Both the position numbers and the translations under genes were made by a program. From positions 1 through 42,666 of the forward strand of contig DATGJN010000044.1 of the NCBI GenBank assembly GCA_035295165.1: a DNA stretch of 42,666 nucleotides. The letters run 5' to 3'. This stretch comes from a bacterium (GTDB lineage Bacteria; Sysuimicrobiota; Sysuimicrobiia; Sysuimicrobiales; Segetimicrobiaceae). This document shows, piece after piece, positions 35,166 to 42,666 of this stretch (its first letter is position 1; each line of letters opens with the position of its first letter). The notes under the pieces are model-generated. The model saw nothing but the letters and a program-made list of their open reading frames with translations, made no database searches and had not been told where the DNA came from.

Positions 35166-36475
35166 TGGCCGCAGATGCCCCACGCTTTCGCACGCCTCGA
35201 CCCCGCGTCCTCGGGGTCACCGCGCTGGTGCTCGCGGCCGTCGGGCTCGCGGCATGGGCCGGCTGGCGCCTCCATGAAGACCACGCCTCCACCGATCGGC
35301 TATTCGCGTCGGGCTCGATTCAGGCGACGGAGATCGACGTCAGCCCCAAGGTGGCCGGCCGCATTATCCGGTTGGTCGTCAACGAAGGAGATCGGGTCCG
35401 GACCGATCAGGTGCTGGCGGAACTGGAGCCCCAGGAAGCCACCGCACAGGTAACACAGGCCCAGGCGGCGGTCGCCCAGGCCGTCGCCCAGGTCGCGCAG
35501 GGGCAGCAGGCGGTCCTGTCCCAGCAGCAGGCGACCACAGCGCAGGTCAGCCAGGCCGCCGCGCAGGTCGCCGCAGCCGGAACCGGCATCCCCCAATCGG
35601 AAACGGCGCTGGCCATCCAGGAACAGACATCCCGGGAGGCGGTCGCCTCCGCCGAAGCGCAACTGCGTGCCGCGCAGGCCCAGGTCGGCTCCGCTCGATC
35701 GACATTGGCGACCGCGCGCAACAATCTGTCCCGTCAGCGGACCCTGTTCGGCGAGGGCGCCGTGGCCGCAACCCAGGTCGACGCGGTACAGGCGGCCTAC
35801 GACGCCGCGGTGGCGCAGAACCACAGTGCCGCGGACGCGGTGACCCAGGCGCAGGCGGCCGTCGCCTCTGCGCGTGCGAACCTCATGCAAGTGGAGATCC
35901 AGCGCAAGGCGGTCGAGGCCGCCCGCGCCAATCTGGCGCAGGCAGAAGCGGGACTCCGCAACGCCGAGAGCGGGTACACGGTCGTCGCCCAGCGCCGACA
36001 GGCACTGGCCGCCGCCGAGGCCGCGCTCGCGCAGACCCGGGCAAATCTGGACTACGTCCGGGTCATCGCTGGCCACAACGTCATCACCGCTCCCCGGGAC
36101 GCGGTGGTGCAAACCAGAAACGTGGAGGAAGGCGAGGTCGTCGCGGCGGGCACGCCGTTGTACACGCTGATCGATCTCAGCGACATCTGGCTGCGGGCGT
36201 ACGTACCGGCAGACCAGATCGCGCGCGTCAAGGTGGGGCAGGTCGCGCACGTCAGCATCGACAGCTTTCCAGGCCGGGTGTTCGAGGGACGCGTCGAGGA
36301 GATCAGCAGCCGCGGTGAGTTCACGCCGGGGAACGTCCAGACGCGGGAGGACCGCGTCAAGCTCGCGTTCGGCGTCAAAATCCGCCTGACCAACTCCGAC
36401 GATCGCCTCAAGCCAGGCATGCCGGCCGACGCAGAGATTGTCGTCGGCACCGAGCCCGGAGGGCCGGCCCGATGA
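35165..36475 (+). CDS. HlyD/YbhG-type membrane-fusion protein, copy 2
   Basis: 436 residues with one membrane helix (about 14-30) and the same domain order as copy 1. Alignment is gap-free over long stretches: both hold AAGTGIPQSETALAI, TSREAVA, LRAAQAQVGSARS and NVEEGEVV. The most conserved stretch is in the tip half of the coiled-coil hairpin. The copies differ most at the N-terminus and in the basal region. They may form a mixed hexamer or serve alternative states of one exporter. The stop overlaps the ATG of the first ATPase (ATGA). Confidence 0.93.
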   Translation: MAADAPRFRTPRPRVLGVTALVLAAVGLAAWAGWRLHEDHASTDRLFASGSIQATEIDVSPKVAGRIIRLVVNEGDRVRTDQVLAELEPQEATAQVTQAQAAVAQAVAQVAQGQQAVLSQQQATTAQVSQAAAQVAAAGTGIPQSETALAIQEQTSREAVASAEAQLRAAQAQVGSARSTLATARNNLSRQRTLFGEGAVAATQVDAVQAAYDAAVAQNHSAADAVTQAQAAVASARANLMQVEIQRKAVEAARANLAQAEAGLRNAESGYTVVAQRRQALAAAEAALAQTRANLDYVRVIAGHNVITAPRDAVVQTRNVEEGEVVAAGTPLYTLIDLSDIWLRAYVPADQIARVKVGQVAHVSIDSFPGRVFEGRVEEISSRGEFTPGNVQTREDRVKLAFGVKIRLTNSDDRLKPGMPADAEIVVGTEPGGPAR

Positions 36476-37443
36476 CCCCAACCGAGGGCCCGGCGATCCT
36501 GGTGCGGGGGCTGACGCGGCGGTTCGGCGGGAGAACCGCGGTGCAGGACCTGTCCTTCGAGATCGCCCGCGGCGAGATCGTCGCGCTGCTCGGCCCCGAC
36601 GGCGCTGGCAAGACCACGACGCTCAGACTGCTTTGCGGCGCGATCCCACCGACAAGCGGCACAATCATCGTCGCGGGCATCGATCTCACCCGCGACCCCG
36701 AGCGGGTGCGGGTGCATCTCGGATACATGCCGCAGCGGTTCAGCCTGTACGGCGACCTGACGGTGCAGGAGAACCTCAACTTCTACGCCGACCTCTACGC
36801 CGTGCCTCGGGCCGCCCGCGAGTCGCGAAGCCGCCGACTGTTCGAGTTCAGCGGGCTCACGGAGTTTCGCAACCGTCTCGCCCAACAGCTGTCGGGCGGC
36901 ATGAAACAGAAACTGGCGCTGGCCTGCACCCTGATCCACGAGCCCGACGTGCTGCTCCTCGACGAACCGACGGCCGGGGTGGATCCGGTGTCGCGGCGCG
37001 AGTTCTGGCGCATTCTCTACGAACTGAACCGAGGCGGCGTGACGATTCTGGTCAGCACGACCTACATGGACGAGGCGGAGCGGTGCACCACCGTCGGGTT
37101 GCTGTTCGGCGGCCAGCTGATCTCCATCGAGGACCCGGGGGCGATGAAACGACGGATCCGCGGGGAAGTGGTCGAGCTCGTCGCGGAACCGAGAGCCGCC
37201 GCCCGCCGAATCCTGCAACGCGCACCGGAGGTCCTCTCCGAGACCGTGATCGGGGACCGATTCCACATCGTGGTCGCGGATGCCGCCGGCGCGATCCCCA
37301 TCCTCACCCGGCGCCTGACCGACGAAGCCATCGAGGTAGGGCGCATCGCACAGATCCCTCCCTCTCTGGAAGACGTCTTCGTCTCCATGATTACCGAACG
37401 ACGCGCGGGGACGCCGCCTGCGCCGGAGACCGCCCGTGGCTGA
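36472..37443 (+). CDS. ABC exporter ATPase 1, lacking the switch histidine
   Basis: 323 residues. Walker A GPDGAGKTT (41-49), Q-loop YMPQRFSLYGDLTVQENL, signature LSGGMKQK (140-147) and Walker B LLLDEPT (161-167, Glu165) are all present. The switch (H-loop) position reads STTYMDEAE with Thr197 where His is expected, so this subunit may hydrolyse ATP poorly. The C-terminal 100 residues are the regulatory extension of drug-exporter ATPases (ending IPPSLEDVFVSMI). It should pair with the next gene product. In Escherichia coli the equivalent YbhF and RbbA have the two ATPases fused. Confidence 0.94.
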   Translation: MTPTEGPAILVRGLTRRFGGRTAVQDLSFEIARGEIVALLGPDGAGKTTTLRLLCGAIPPTSGTIIVAGIDLTRDPERVRVHLGYMPQRFSLYGDLTVQENLNFYADLYAVPRAARESRSRRLFEFSGLTEFRNRLAQQLSGGMKQKLALACTLIHEPDVLLLDEPTAGVDPVSRREFWRILYELNRGGVTILVSTTYMDEAERCTTVGLLFGGQLISIEDPGAMKRRIRGEVVELVAEPRAAARRILQRAPEVLSETVIGDRFHIVVADAAGAIPILTRRLTDEAIEVGRIAQIPPSLEDVFVSMITERRAGTPPAPETARG

Positions 37444-38407
37444 TCGGGGCGTCGCCGTCCGGGCGCACGAGCTCACGCGGAGCTTCGGCACGTTCGTGGC
37501 CGTCGATCACCTGACGTTCGAGATCCCCGCCGGTGCCATCTGGGGGTTTCTCGGCCCCAACGGTTCGGGAAAGTCGACGACGATCCGCATGTTGTGCGGC
37601 ATTCTCCGCCCGACGACCGGGCACGCGGAGGTGCTGGGGTACGACGTGGTGCGCGACCCGGAGCAGATCAAGGAACGAATCGGGTACATGTCCCAGCGCT
37701 TCAGCCTGTACGACGACCTGACGATCCAGGAGAACCTCTCGTTCTACGCCGGAGTATACGGCCTCTCCCGCACCGAGGCGCGCGCGCGCACGGCCGAGTG
37801 GATCGCCCGCGCCGGCCTGCGCGGCCGCGAGCACATGCCCGCCCGCGCACTGTCGGGCGGATGGAAGCAGCGGCTCGCGTTTGGCTGCGCCGTGCTCCAC
37901 CGTCCCCAGATGGTCTTCCTCGACGAACCGACGAGCGGGGTCGACCCCGTCAGCCGCCGGGAGTTTTGGGATCTCATCGGCCAGTTTGCCGAAAGCGGCG
38001 TGACCGTCATGGTCACCACCCACTACATGGACGAAGCGGAACACTGCGATACCCTGGCCTTCATCTTCGCCGGGCGGATCATCGCGATGGGCACGCCGGA
38101 CGAGGTCAAGCGGCGCGCCATGTCCGGCGAGCTCCTGGAAATCGTCACGACGCAGTACGCTCGGGCGCTCGACGTGCTGGCCGCGCGCCCCGGCGTGAGC
38201 GAACCTGCCCTCTTCGGACGGACGATCCACGTGACCGTGGAGAACGGCGACGCGGCGGCGCCGGCCCTCCGGCGAGCGCTCGCAGACCAGGGGGTGGCGG
38301 TCGACCGCATCGCGCCGGTCGCACCGTCGCTGGAGGACGCCTTCGTATCCCTGGTGGAGCGGCTCGGCGGAGCCGCGGACGCGCCGACAACCGGAGGGCG
38401 TCCATGA
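37436..38407 (+). CDS. ABC exporter ATPase 2
   Basis: 323 residues, the same length as ATPase 1 and clearly paralogous. Walker A GPNGSGKST (40-48), Q-loop YMSQRFSLYDDLTIQENL, signature LSGGWKQRLA, Walker B MVFLDEPT (Glu164) and the switch His196 in TTHYMDEAE are all intact. It is probably the main hydrolytic subunit of a heterodimer with ATPase 1. The GTG start overlaps the upstream gene by 8 bases. The C-terminal extension ends APSLEDAFVSLVERL. Confidence 0.95.
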   Translation: MADRGVAVRAHELTRSFGTFVAVDHLTFEIPAGAIWGFLGPNGSGKSTTIRMLCGILRPTTGHAEVLGYDVVRDPEQIKERIGYMSQRFSLYDDLTIQENLSFYAGVYGLSRTEARARTAEWIARAGLRGREHMPARALSGGWKQRLAFGCAVLHRPQMVFLDEPTSGVDPVSRREFWDLIGQFAESGVTVMVTTHYMDEAEHCDTLAFIFAGRIIAMGTPDEVKRRAMSGELLEIVTTQYARALDVLAARPGVSEPALFGRTIHVTVENGDAAAPALRRALADQGVAVDRIAPVAPSLEDAFVSLVERLGGAADAPTTGGRP

Positions 38408-39534
38408 ACATGCGGCGTCTCGGCAGCATCATCCGCAAGGAGATCATCCAGATTCTCCGGGATCGGCGGACACTCGCCACGATCATCACGCTGCCGATCA
38501 TGCAGCTGATGCTCTACGGCTACCTCACGAACGACGTCACGCACATCGCCACCGCGGTCTTCGACGAGTCCCGGACGCCGGAAAGCCGGACGCTGCTCAA
38601 CGCCTTCGCCAACACCACCTATGTCGACCTCACATACTACACCACGGGATTCGATCAGGTCCGCGCCCTGATCGACGGAGGGCAAGCGAAGATCGGCATC
38701 TGGATCCCGCCGGACTACGCGGCCCGCCTTCGCGGCAGACGCGGCGCCGAAGTCGAGGTGATCGTCGACGCCTCCGAGCCGACGTCGGCACGCACGGTGC
38801 TCGCCCTCGCGTCCGGCATCGGGCAGACGCTCTCGACCCAGCTCGTCGTCCAGCAGACGCAACGGCTGACCGGCGTCGCTCCCGGCGCGCTGCCGATCGA
38901 CGTCCGAGCCCGGGCGTGGTACAATCCCACGCTCGACAACGTCAACTTCATCGTGCCGGGCGTCATCGCCATCGTCTTGATGTTCGTCACGACCTTCCAG
39001 GCGATCATCGTGATCGTGCGTGAGCGCGAGTTGGGGACGATGGAGCAGCTCGTGGTGACGCCCATCACCCGCCTCGAGCTGATGCTCGGCAAGGTGATCC
39101 CGCTCGTCGGCCTCGGGTACGTACAGATCACGCTGACGTTGTTGCTGGCCAACCTCTGGTTCCATATGCCGATCAAGGGCAGCCTGGCACTCCTGTATGC
39201 GGTGTCCCTGGCGTTCTTCTTCAGCACGCTCGGGATCGGCGCGCTGATCTCCACGGTCTCGAAGACCTTTCAGCAGGCGGCACAGATGACGCAGCTCATC
39301 CTGATGCCCGGCATTCTCCTCTCCGGATTCATCTTCCCGCGGGAATCGCTGCCCCCCGCCCTCCAAGCCGTAGGCAGCGTGTTTCCGCTCACGTATTTCG
39401 TCATCATCCTCCGTGGCATCCTGATCAAGGGTGTGGGGTTGGAGTACCTCTGGCGGCAGATCATCCCGATGGTCACGATCGGCGTCGCCGTCTTCGCGCT
39501 GGCAATCAACCGGTTCCAGAAGCGCGTCGACTGA
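38404..39534 (+). CDS. ABC-2 type exporter permease
   Basis: 376 residues of the YhhJ/YbhS/YbhR type. RRLGSIIRKEIIQILRDRRT precedes the first membrane helix. A large periplasmic domain (about 50-170) and five C-terminal helices follow, with the cytoplasmic block RERELGTMEQLVVTPITRLE after the second and LILMPGILLSGFIFPRESLP near the end. Its ATG overlaps the ATPase 2 stop (ATGA). Only one permease is encoded, whereas ybhGFSR has two, so the channel may be a homodimer under two different ATPases. The substrate is unknown; family members export drugs, lipids or glycans. Confidence 0.93.
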   Translation: MNMRRLGSIIRKEIIQILRDRRTLATIITLPIMQLMLYGYLTNDVTHIATAVFDESRTPESRTLLNAFANTTYVDLTYYTTGFDQVRALIDGGQAKIGIWIPPDYAARLRGRRGAEVEVIVDASEPTSARTVLALASGIGQTLSTQLVVQQTQRLTGVAPGALPIDVRARAWYNPTLDNVNFIVPGVIAIVLMFVTTFQAIIVIVRERELGTMEQLVVTPITRLELMLGKVIPLVGLGYVQITLTLLLANLWFHMPIKGSLALLYAVSLAFFFSTLGIGALISTVSKTFQQAAQMTQLILMPGILLSGFIFPRESLPPALQAVGSVFPLTYFVIILRGILIKGVGLEYLWRQIIPMVTIGVAVFALAINRFQKRVD

Positions 39535-39592
39535 CGCGCTAGAATCCACACGCGCAGCGGCCACCGCGGGCAGGAGTCGTCTAGACCGCGGA

Positions 39593-39601
39593 TGTTATAA
39601 T
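39593..39601 (+). promoter_or_regulatory. Extended -10 promoter of the tmRNA gene
   Basis: TGTTATAAT is a perfect TATAAT with the TG extension that replaces the need for a good -35; the -35 position (GGAGTC) is poor. Transcription would start near 39608, giving a precursor with about 40 nt of 5' leader before the mature tmRNA. Confidence 0.65.
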
Positions 39602-39648
39602 GAAGAAGGCCGGAGTTGGGGTATGCCGCTTCGGCAACGTCAGCGTTT

Positions 39649-40002
39649 GGGGGCGAACGGTCTCGACTGGGCAGGCAGAAGCAGGGTGGCGCGCCGAGGT
39701 GGTCCAGGCCCTCGTTAAACAACTGGACGGCGCATACACGCCGATAACAACCAGCTAGCCTACGCTGCTTAATAAGTAGCGTCGCTCCCCCCGCAGGGTC
39801 GGCGGGCGGGGAGTGAGCGTCAACAAGCCGGCTGCTCCGGTCCTCTTCGCTCCGAGGGGGCCGGCTAAGACCTAGAGAGCTGGCGGGATCGGGATCCGGC
39901 CTGTGGGAGCCCGGCTCCGCGACATCAAATCACAGGATACGCGCGTAGATGCCCTGCCCTCGCGGCTTCAGGACGCGGGTTCGATTCCCGCCGCCTCCAC
40001 CA
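39649..40002 (+). ncRNA. ssrA: Transfer-messenger RNA (tmRNA)
   Basis: 354 nt. The 5' end GGGGGCGAACGGTCTCGAC pairs with the 3' acceptor CGCCTCC (39992-39998), followed by the A discriminator and CCA (40000-40002). The T-arm GCGGG-TTCGATT-CCCGC is next to it. A tag reading frame ends DNNQLAYAA, followed by a double stop (TAATAA); with GCC at 39740 as resume codon the tag is ADNNQLAYAA. The resume codon is inferred from position. It rescues stalled ribosomes with SmpB, whose gene is not in the window. It lies 114 bp after the exporter operon. Confidence 0.97.
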
Positions 40003-40356
40003 TAAACATTTCCGCGCCTGGTTGCACGGCATCGCCAGAAGTGCCGTCCTGTAAGGGGTCTGGTCCTTGTCCCGATAGAACAGAACTGCACGGTGCTGCA
40101 CCGAGCGGAGCGCCGGACAAGTCCAAATTGAGTGCAGGTTCGAATCTCTCCGGCGGGTTGCTGTCTCGATCAGGTGTCCGTACGTCTGCAGCGTGAACCC
40201 CGCCGAGTAATGTCGCATCTGCCGGGCGACCACATTGGCCGACCCGCGGTGCTGAACGGGAATCTCGACGCCCTCATACCTGACATCGGATCACCTGACG
40301 GCGGGAAACCGATCGACCACGGGCGCAGTCGGTGAAGGGCCTCTAGCGACGGTTTC
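40003..40356. other. Integration-scarred region downstream of tmRNA
   Basis: Apart from the recombinase remnant listed separately, no gene is seen. At 40137-40146 there is a tRNA T-loop-like sequence (GGTTCGAATC) that is not part of any foldable tRNA. It may be a left-over attachment core or a fragment of a tRNA. Confidence 0.45.
40147..40290 (-). pseudogene. C-terminal remnant of a tyrosine recombinase (integrase)
   Basis: Read on the minus strand after an in-frame TGA at 40291-40293, the frame gives ...SANVVARQMRHYSAGFTL followed by QTYGHLIETATRRR. This matches the end of phage/ICE integrases: the (L)GH/RH motif, about 9 residues, then the catalytic Tyr in xTYxHL. The rest of the enzyme is missing, and further reading runs into the tmRNA. 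Its position directly 3' of the tmRNA CCA end is where integrases of tmRNA-integrating islands lie. The match is short, so confidence is moderate. Confidence 0.5.
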
Positions 40357-41619
40357 TTACGGCGACGACAACGTCAGCTGGATGGTCTCGAAGACTGACG
40401 ACCCATAGTCGGGGAACGTGGCAAAACTAGTGAAATAGAGACGCGGTGCGGGCCCACCGATGGTCGGTTCTCCCGTCTCCCCTAAGAGCGTGGGATAGTA
40501 AAGCGTACGTCCAGGCTCTTGGATCGGGGCGCCGATCGGTCCCGACCAGTGGATCAAATCTCTTGAGGCACGTATGCGAATGCCGAGCGCACCGCCGCCG
40601 AAGACGTAGGCCGCCAAGTAAACGTCGAACGCGTGATCATACAACACCGTTGGTTGCCCGCCGGTGTCTTGGGTCCACAGCGGCGCGAACTTCCCGGCCC
40701 CGACGGAATTATCGAGCGTGTCGCTGGTAGCGGGTTGCATCCACGGATCGGGCGAGGCTCCGTCGTACTTGTGGAACGCCTTTGCGACCCTGTGCGGATC
40801 GTTGGATAGTACGGCCTCGACGAGCTCGCCGTACGGGGCGCGCGCGACGGCCAGGCAGGCGGCCGTCGCGCATACGCCCGGCAAGCCGGGAGTGAAGTCG
40901 GTATAGAAGGTGTAAAAATATGCCCGACTCGGATCCGCCGGCGGATTGTCGAGGTGCTTGCCGTCTGCGTCGGCGACGATCAACGAGCCGTAACCGATGG
41001 GCATGCTATTCCCACCGCCCGTGAAATAGGAGCGCGGCGGGCTCGGCTGGACGATCTCCCCTACGACCTTGAAACTTTGGCCGCCGTCGGTAGACATCGC
41101 GAGACCGAGCGAGGAATAGAAACAAGCCGCGCCCGAGCACTTGTGATCCGGTGTATTCGGATTTTGCCACCAGTACTCGCCGTGCAACACCATCAGCCAC
41201 CCCGACTTGCCGCCGCCGGAGAAGCGAACGACTTGGCCGCCGCCCGCGTAGTCCCGAGCGAAGGTCCAAGCCGCTGGACCCGGTGAGGGGCCAAACAGCT
41301 TCTTGCAGCCATCGCCCCCGCTCACGCGATCGAGCGTGCCGGTGAACGCGAATGCTCCCTCGATGATCGGTCCCCTCGTGCGATTGCACGCGAACGCGGA
41401 TCCGCCGGCGCCGTAGAACATGTAGCGCCCCCCTCCGGCAGGGATTGCGCCGAATTCGCCGTCGGAGGGACCCCACGCAAAGTTGTAGCCTGTGAGTTGA
41501 GTGTGCGTCGCGAACGTGGCCGTAGCTCCGGCCACGTATCGGACCGTCGGTAATTTTGGCGGCGCTTGCGCGACGATCAGGATCGGCAGCAGTCCGAGCA
41601 AGACAATACTGCGCAGCAT
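40357..41619 (-). CDS. Secreted Asp-box (BNR-like) protein, probable beta-propeller
   Basis: 420 residues with a Sec signal peptide (MLRSIVLLGLLPILIVAQA). AGGAGG lies seven bases before the ATG. One clear Asp-box (STDGGQSF) and repeated aromatic/Gly-rich strands (YMFYGAGG, AYFYTFYTDF, RLYFTSFATF) point to a five- or six-bladed propeller like those of sialidases and glycosyl hydrolases, but catalytic residues are not identifiable. Several Cys (ACNRTRG, GDGCKK, HKCSGAACF, VCATAACL) suggest disulfides, consistent with export. Codon use and base composition are less GC-extreme than in the exporter operon, and the location beyond an integrase remnant suggests horizontal arrival. Confidence 0.82.
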   Translation of the reverse strand: MLRSIVLLGLLPILIVAQAPPKLPTVRYVAGATATFATHTQLTGYNFAWGPSDGEFGAIPAGGGRYMFYGAGGSAFACNRTRGPIIEGAFAFTGTLDRVSGGDGCKKLFGPSPGPAAWTFARDYAGGGQVVRFSGGGKSGWLMVLHGEYWWQNPNTPDHKCSGAACFYSSLGLAMSTDGGQSFKVVGEIVQPSPPRSYFTGGGNSMPIGYGSLIVADADGKHLDNPPADPSRAYFYTFYTDFTPGLPGVCATAACLAVARAPYGELVEAVLSNDPHRVAKAFHKYDGASPDPWMQPATSDTLDNSVGAGKFAPLWTQDTGGQPTVLYDHAFDVYLAAYVFGGGALGIRIRASRDLIHWSGPIGAPIQEPGRTLYYPTLLGETGEPTIGGPAPRLYFTSFATFPDYGSSVFETIQLTLSSP

Positions 41620-41711
41620 CTTCTGACCTCCTAGCCAATAAACGCTGCCGTCACTGCATCGTGTCGCGGGTGTATGAATGATTCGGGAACCGTGCGTGAA
41701 TTGGCCATGCT

Positions 41712-41837
41712 TCAGAACCGTTGGACCGGTACCGGCGGCATCCCTGCAAAACCTTGCTCCAGCGCAATGGTACCCCGCAGCGCCACGCCGGCACCCGGGA
41801 CGGTCAGATGGACTGCATGCGACCCGTCGTCATTCAT
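41712..41837 (-). pseudogene. Fragment of a secreted-protein C-terminal domain
   Basis: A 41-codon stretch reads MNDDGSHAVHLTVPGAGVAL, then RGTIALEQGFAGMPPVPVQRF, then TGA. The pattern of a small beta strand, tVPxxxxLxG and xxxQ resembles the closing strand pairs of secreted FlgD/CHU-type C-terminal domains. There is no ribosome-binding site and the upstream frame has no protein character, so it may be a remnant. It lies between the secreted Asp-box protein and the small winged-helix-like gene on the same strand. Confidence 0.35.
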
Positions 41838-41896
41838 CCTGGAGAGAGGGCGACGGCCTGTTCGTCCGGCCGCGGAGGCGCGACCGCTACCCGGGT

Positions 41897-42196
41897 CTAT
41901 TGGCTTTGCGGCTCGTCGCGAGGCCACGACGCCGACAACAACGCGGCTGCTTGTACCCCAAGCTCGGTCAGCTCGTAGAGGGAGTCGTATTTGCGTCGCA
42001 CGAGGCCGTGCCGCTCCATCTGATCGAGCGCAGCGCGCCATTCAAGTCCTTGCTCGTCTAGTTTGCCCGCCAGGATTCTCGTTGTATGAGGCGCGTCGAA
42101 TCGAAAAATCCTTCCCTGATTCGGCGTGGCCCGATACGAGACAACCAACAGCCTCTGAGCTCGTTCGCTCAGATCTGATCCCAACGAGCTAACCAT
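41897..42196 (-). CDS. Small winged-helix-like protein of unknown function
   Basis: 99 residues. GGGAGG lies six bases before the ATG at 42196. The segment WRAALDQMERHGLVRRKYDS followed by LYELTELGVQAA has the shape of a recognition helix and beta wing of a winged-helix DNA-binding domain (compare PadR/MarR-like small regulators). The N-terminal part (ERAQRLLVVSYRAT) could be a first helix. I do not recognise the family. It may regulate its neighbours in this accessory region. Confidence 0.6.
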   Translation of the reverse strand: MVSSLGSDLSERAQRLLVVSYRATPNQGRIFRFDAPHTTRILAGKLDEQGLEWRAALDQMERHGLVRRKYDSLYELTELGVQAAALLSASWPRDEPQSQ

Positions 42197-42552
42197 CTCA
42201 ACCTCCCGAAAGCCTCAGACTCCAGGGGATGGCGTTCTTCCTCCGCGCGAGGCGCCCTATTCTCATGGTCAACTTTGTGTCTGTTCACGAGGAACGGGCC
42301 CATTCATCATGCACGACTGCCCAACGTCTCCCGAAAGAGTTCCCGAATTGGCTCGCGCGGTGGACGAAAGAGTGAGCGTTCAGCGTCCCGGGATGGAGGG
42401 CCGAGACGACCTGCCTCCTGATCCCGGAGGTAGCGCGGCGCGGCACCGTCGGCACCGGCCGCATGCCGGGGCGCCTTGAGCGCCGGTGTTCCGTGGCAGA
42501 GACTCCAGCGCGGACCTCCGGAGGATACTAGTGTAGCGTCCTGAAAGTACGG
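42197..42552. other. Intergenic region with no recognised gene
   Basis: No frame on either strand has a ribosome-binding site or a recognisable protein. The right part (about 42528-42552, CTAGTGTAGCGTCCTGAAAGTA and neighbours) is probably the terminal inverted repeat of the IS630-type element that begins here. A CTAG/TA-like sequence at its edge fits IS630 target use. Confidence 0.4.
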
Positions 42553-42666
42553 TTACATAACACGGAGCGGATCTCCCGTGTACGTCCAGGCGAACGGCTT
42601 CGCATCGACGTTGTACTCGGCAATGGCGCGCATGATCGTGTTGATGAGCTCTTGTCGAGAGGGAAA
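42553..42666 (-). CDS. IS630-family transposase, C-terminal end only (runs off the right edge)
   Basis: Read on the minus strand, the last 37 codons end QELINTIMRAIAEYN, then VDAKPFAWTYTGDPLRVM and a TAA at 42553-42555. The pattern AxxxYNxxAKPFxWTYTGxPL is the standard C-terminus of IS630/Tc1-type transposases. The catalytic part lies outside the window. The element's end should be within the 30 bases to the left of the stop. Confidence 0.8.
   Translation of the reverse strand, partial: FPSRQELINTIMRAIAEYNVDAKPFAWTYTGDPLRVM

Noticed and set aside
38023-39564. 513-residue minus-strand frame antisense to ATPase 2 and the ABC-2 permease
   Set aside because: Composition is that of a shadow frame (Asp/Arg/Gln/Glu-rich) and the sense strand carries unambiguous ABC motifs.
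39925-40233. Minus-strand frame through the tmRNA as a protein
   Set aside because: The C-terminal half is mistranslated tmRNA. Only the N-terminal part was kept, as a recombinase remnant.
41674-42192. 172-residue plus-strand frame
   Set aside because: It is antisense to the small winged-helix-like gene that has a good ribosome-binding site, and its own protein sequence shows no domain.

Overview
The window is 42.7 kb of high-GC bacterial DNA with frequent GTG starts, tightly overlapping operons, and many transporters and hydrolases. It has no rRNA or other taxonomic marker. Twin-arginine and Sec signal peptides on binding proteins without a lipobox, plus a YbhG/YhiI-type membrane-fusion exporter, fit a cell with a periplasm and probably an outer membrane. 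The gene mix is what I would expect of an uncultured soil or subsurface lineage. That last point is inference; I cannot place the organism in a phylum.

Left edge (1-2000): a 5'-truncated IS481-type transposase ends a few bases from the 3' end of tRNA-Arg(UCG). Next (2003-6047, minus strand) come a GAF-GAF-GGDEF diguanylate cyclase that seems to have lost its N-terminal sensor, a solitary adenylate kinase, and an alpha/beta-hydrolase.

Region 6262-17644 is a catabolic/uptake locus. Two convergent creatininase-family paralogues lie beside a long minus-strand array: AstE/AspA-type deacylase, binding protein-DppB-DppC set 2, amidohydrolase, binding protein-DppB-DppC set 1, and the second creatininase. 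Neither permease set has its own ATPase gene. The enzymes suggest import and hydrolysis of small amides or N-acyl compounds. An HdeD-like membrane protein and an AGE-family sugar epimerase follow (17902-19872).

Region 19961-26331 is the most unusual part. It holds a PqqD-like peptide-binding protein with an unusual C-terminal tail, an HPr-kinase-like P-loop protein, three related GT2 glycosyltransferases, a NodB polysaccharide deacetylase and a nucleotidyltransferase-fold protein. It looks like a cell-surface glycan or peptide-modification system whose substrate is not known. The PqqD tail resembles a RiPP leader and is a candidate substrate or docking element.

Region 26336-33601 carries a ThDP-dependent decarboxylase/synthase-like enzyme, a BtpA/SgcQ-family TIM barrel, and a complete BMP-type (nucleoside-like) ABC importer. 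An elaborate structured intergenic sequence follows. Region 33813-39534 is a five-gene exporter operon with two tandem-duplicated membrane-fusion proteins, two ATPases (one lacking the switch histidine) and one ABC-2 permease.

Right edge (39593-42666): tmRNA (ssrA) with an extended -10 promoter, a remnant of a tyrosine recombinase just downstream, a secreted Asp-box protein, a small winged-helix-like protein, and the 3' end of an IS630-type transposase. This looks like an old integration hot-spot at the tmRNA gene.
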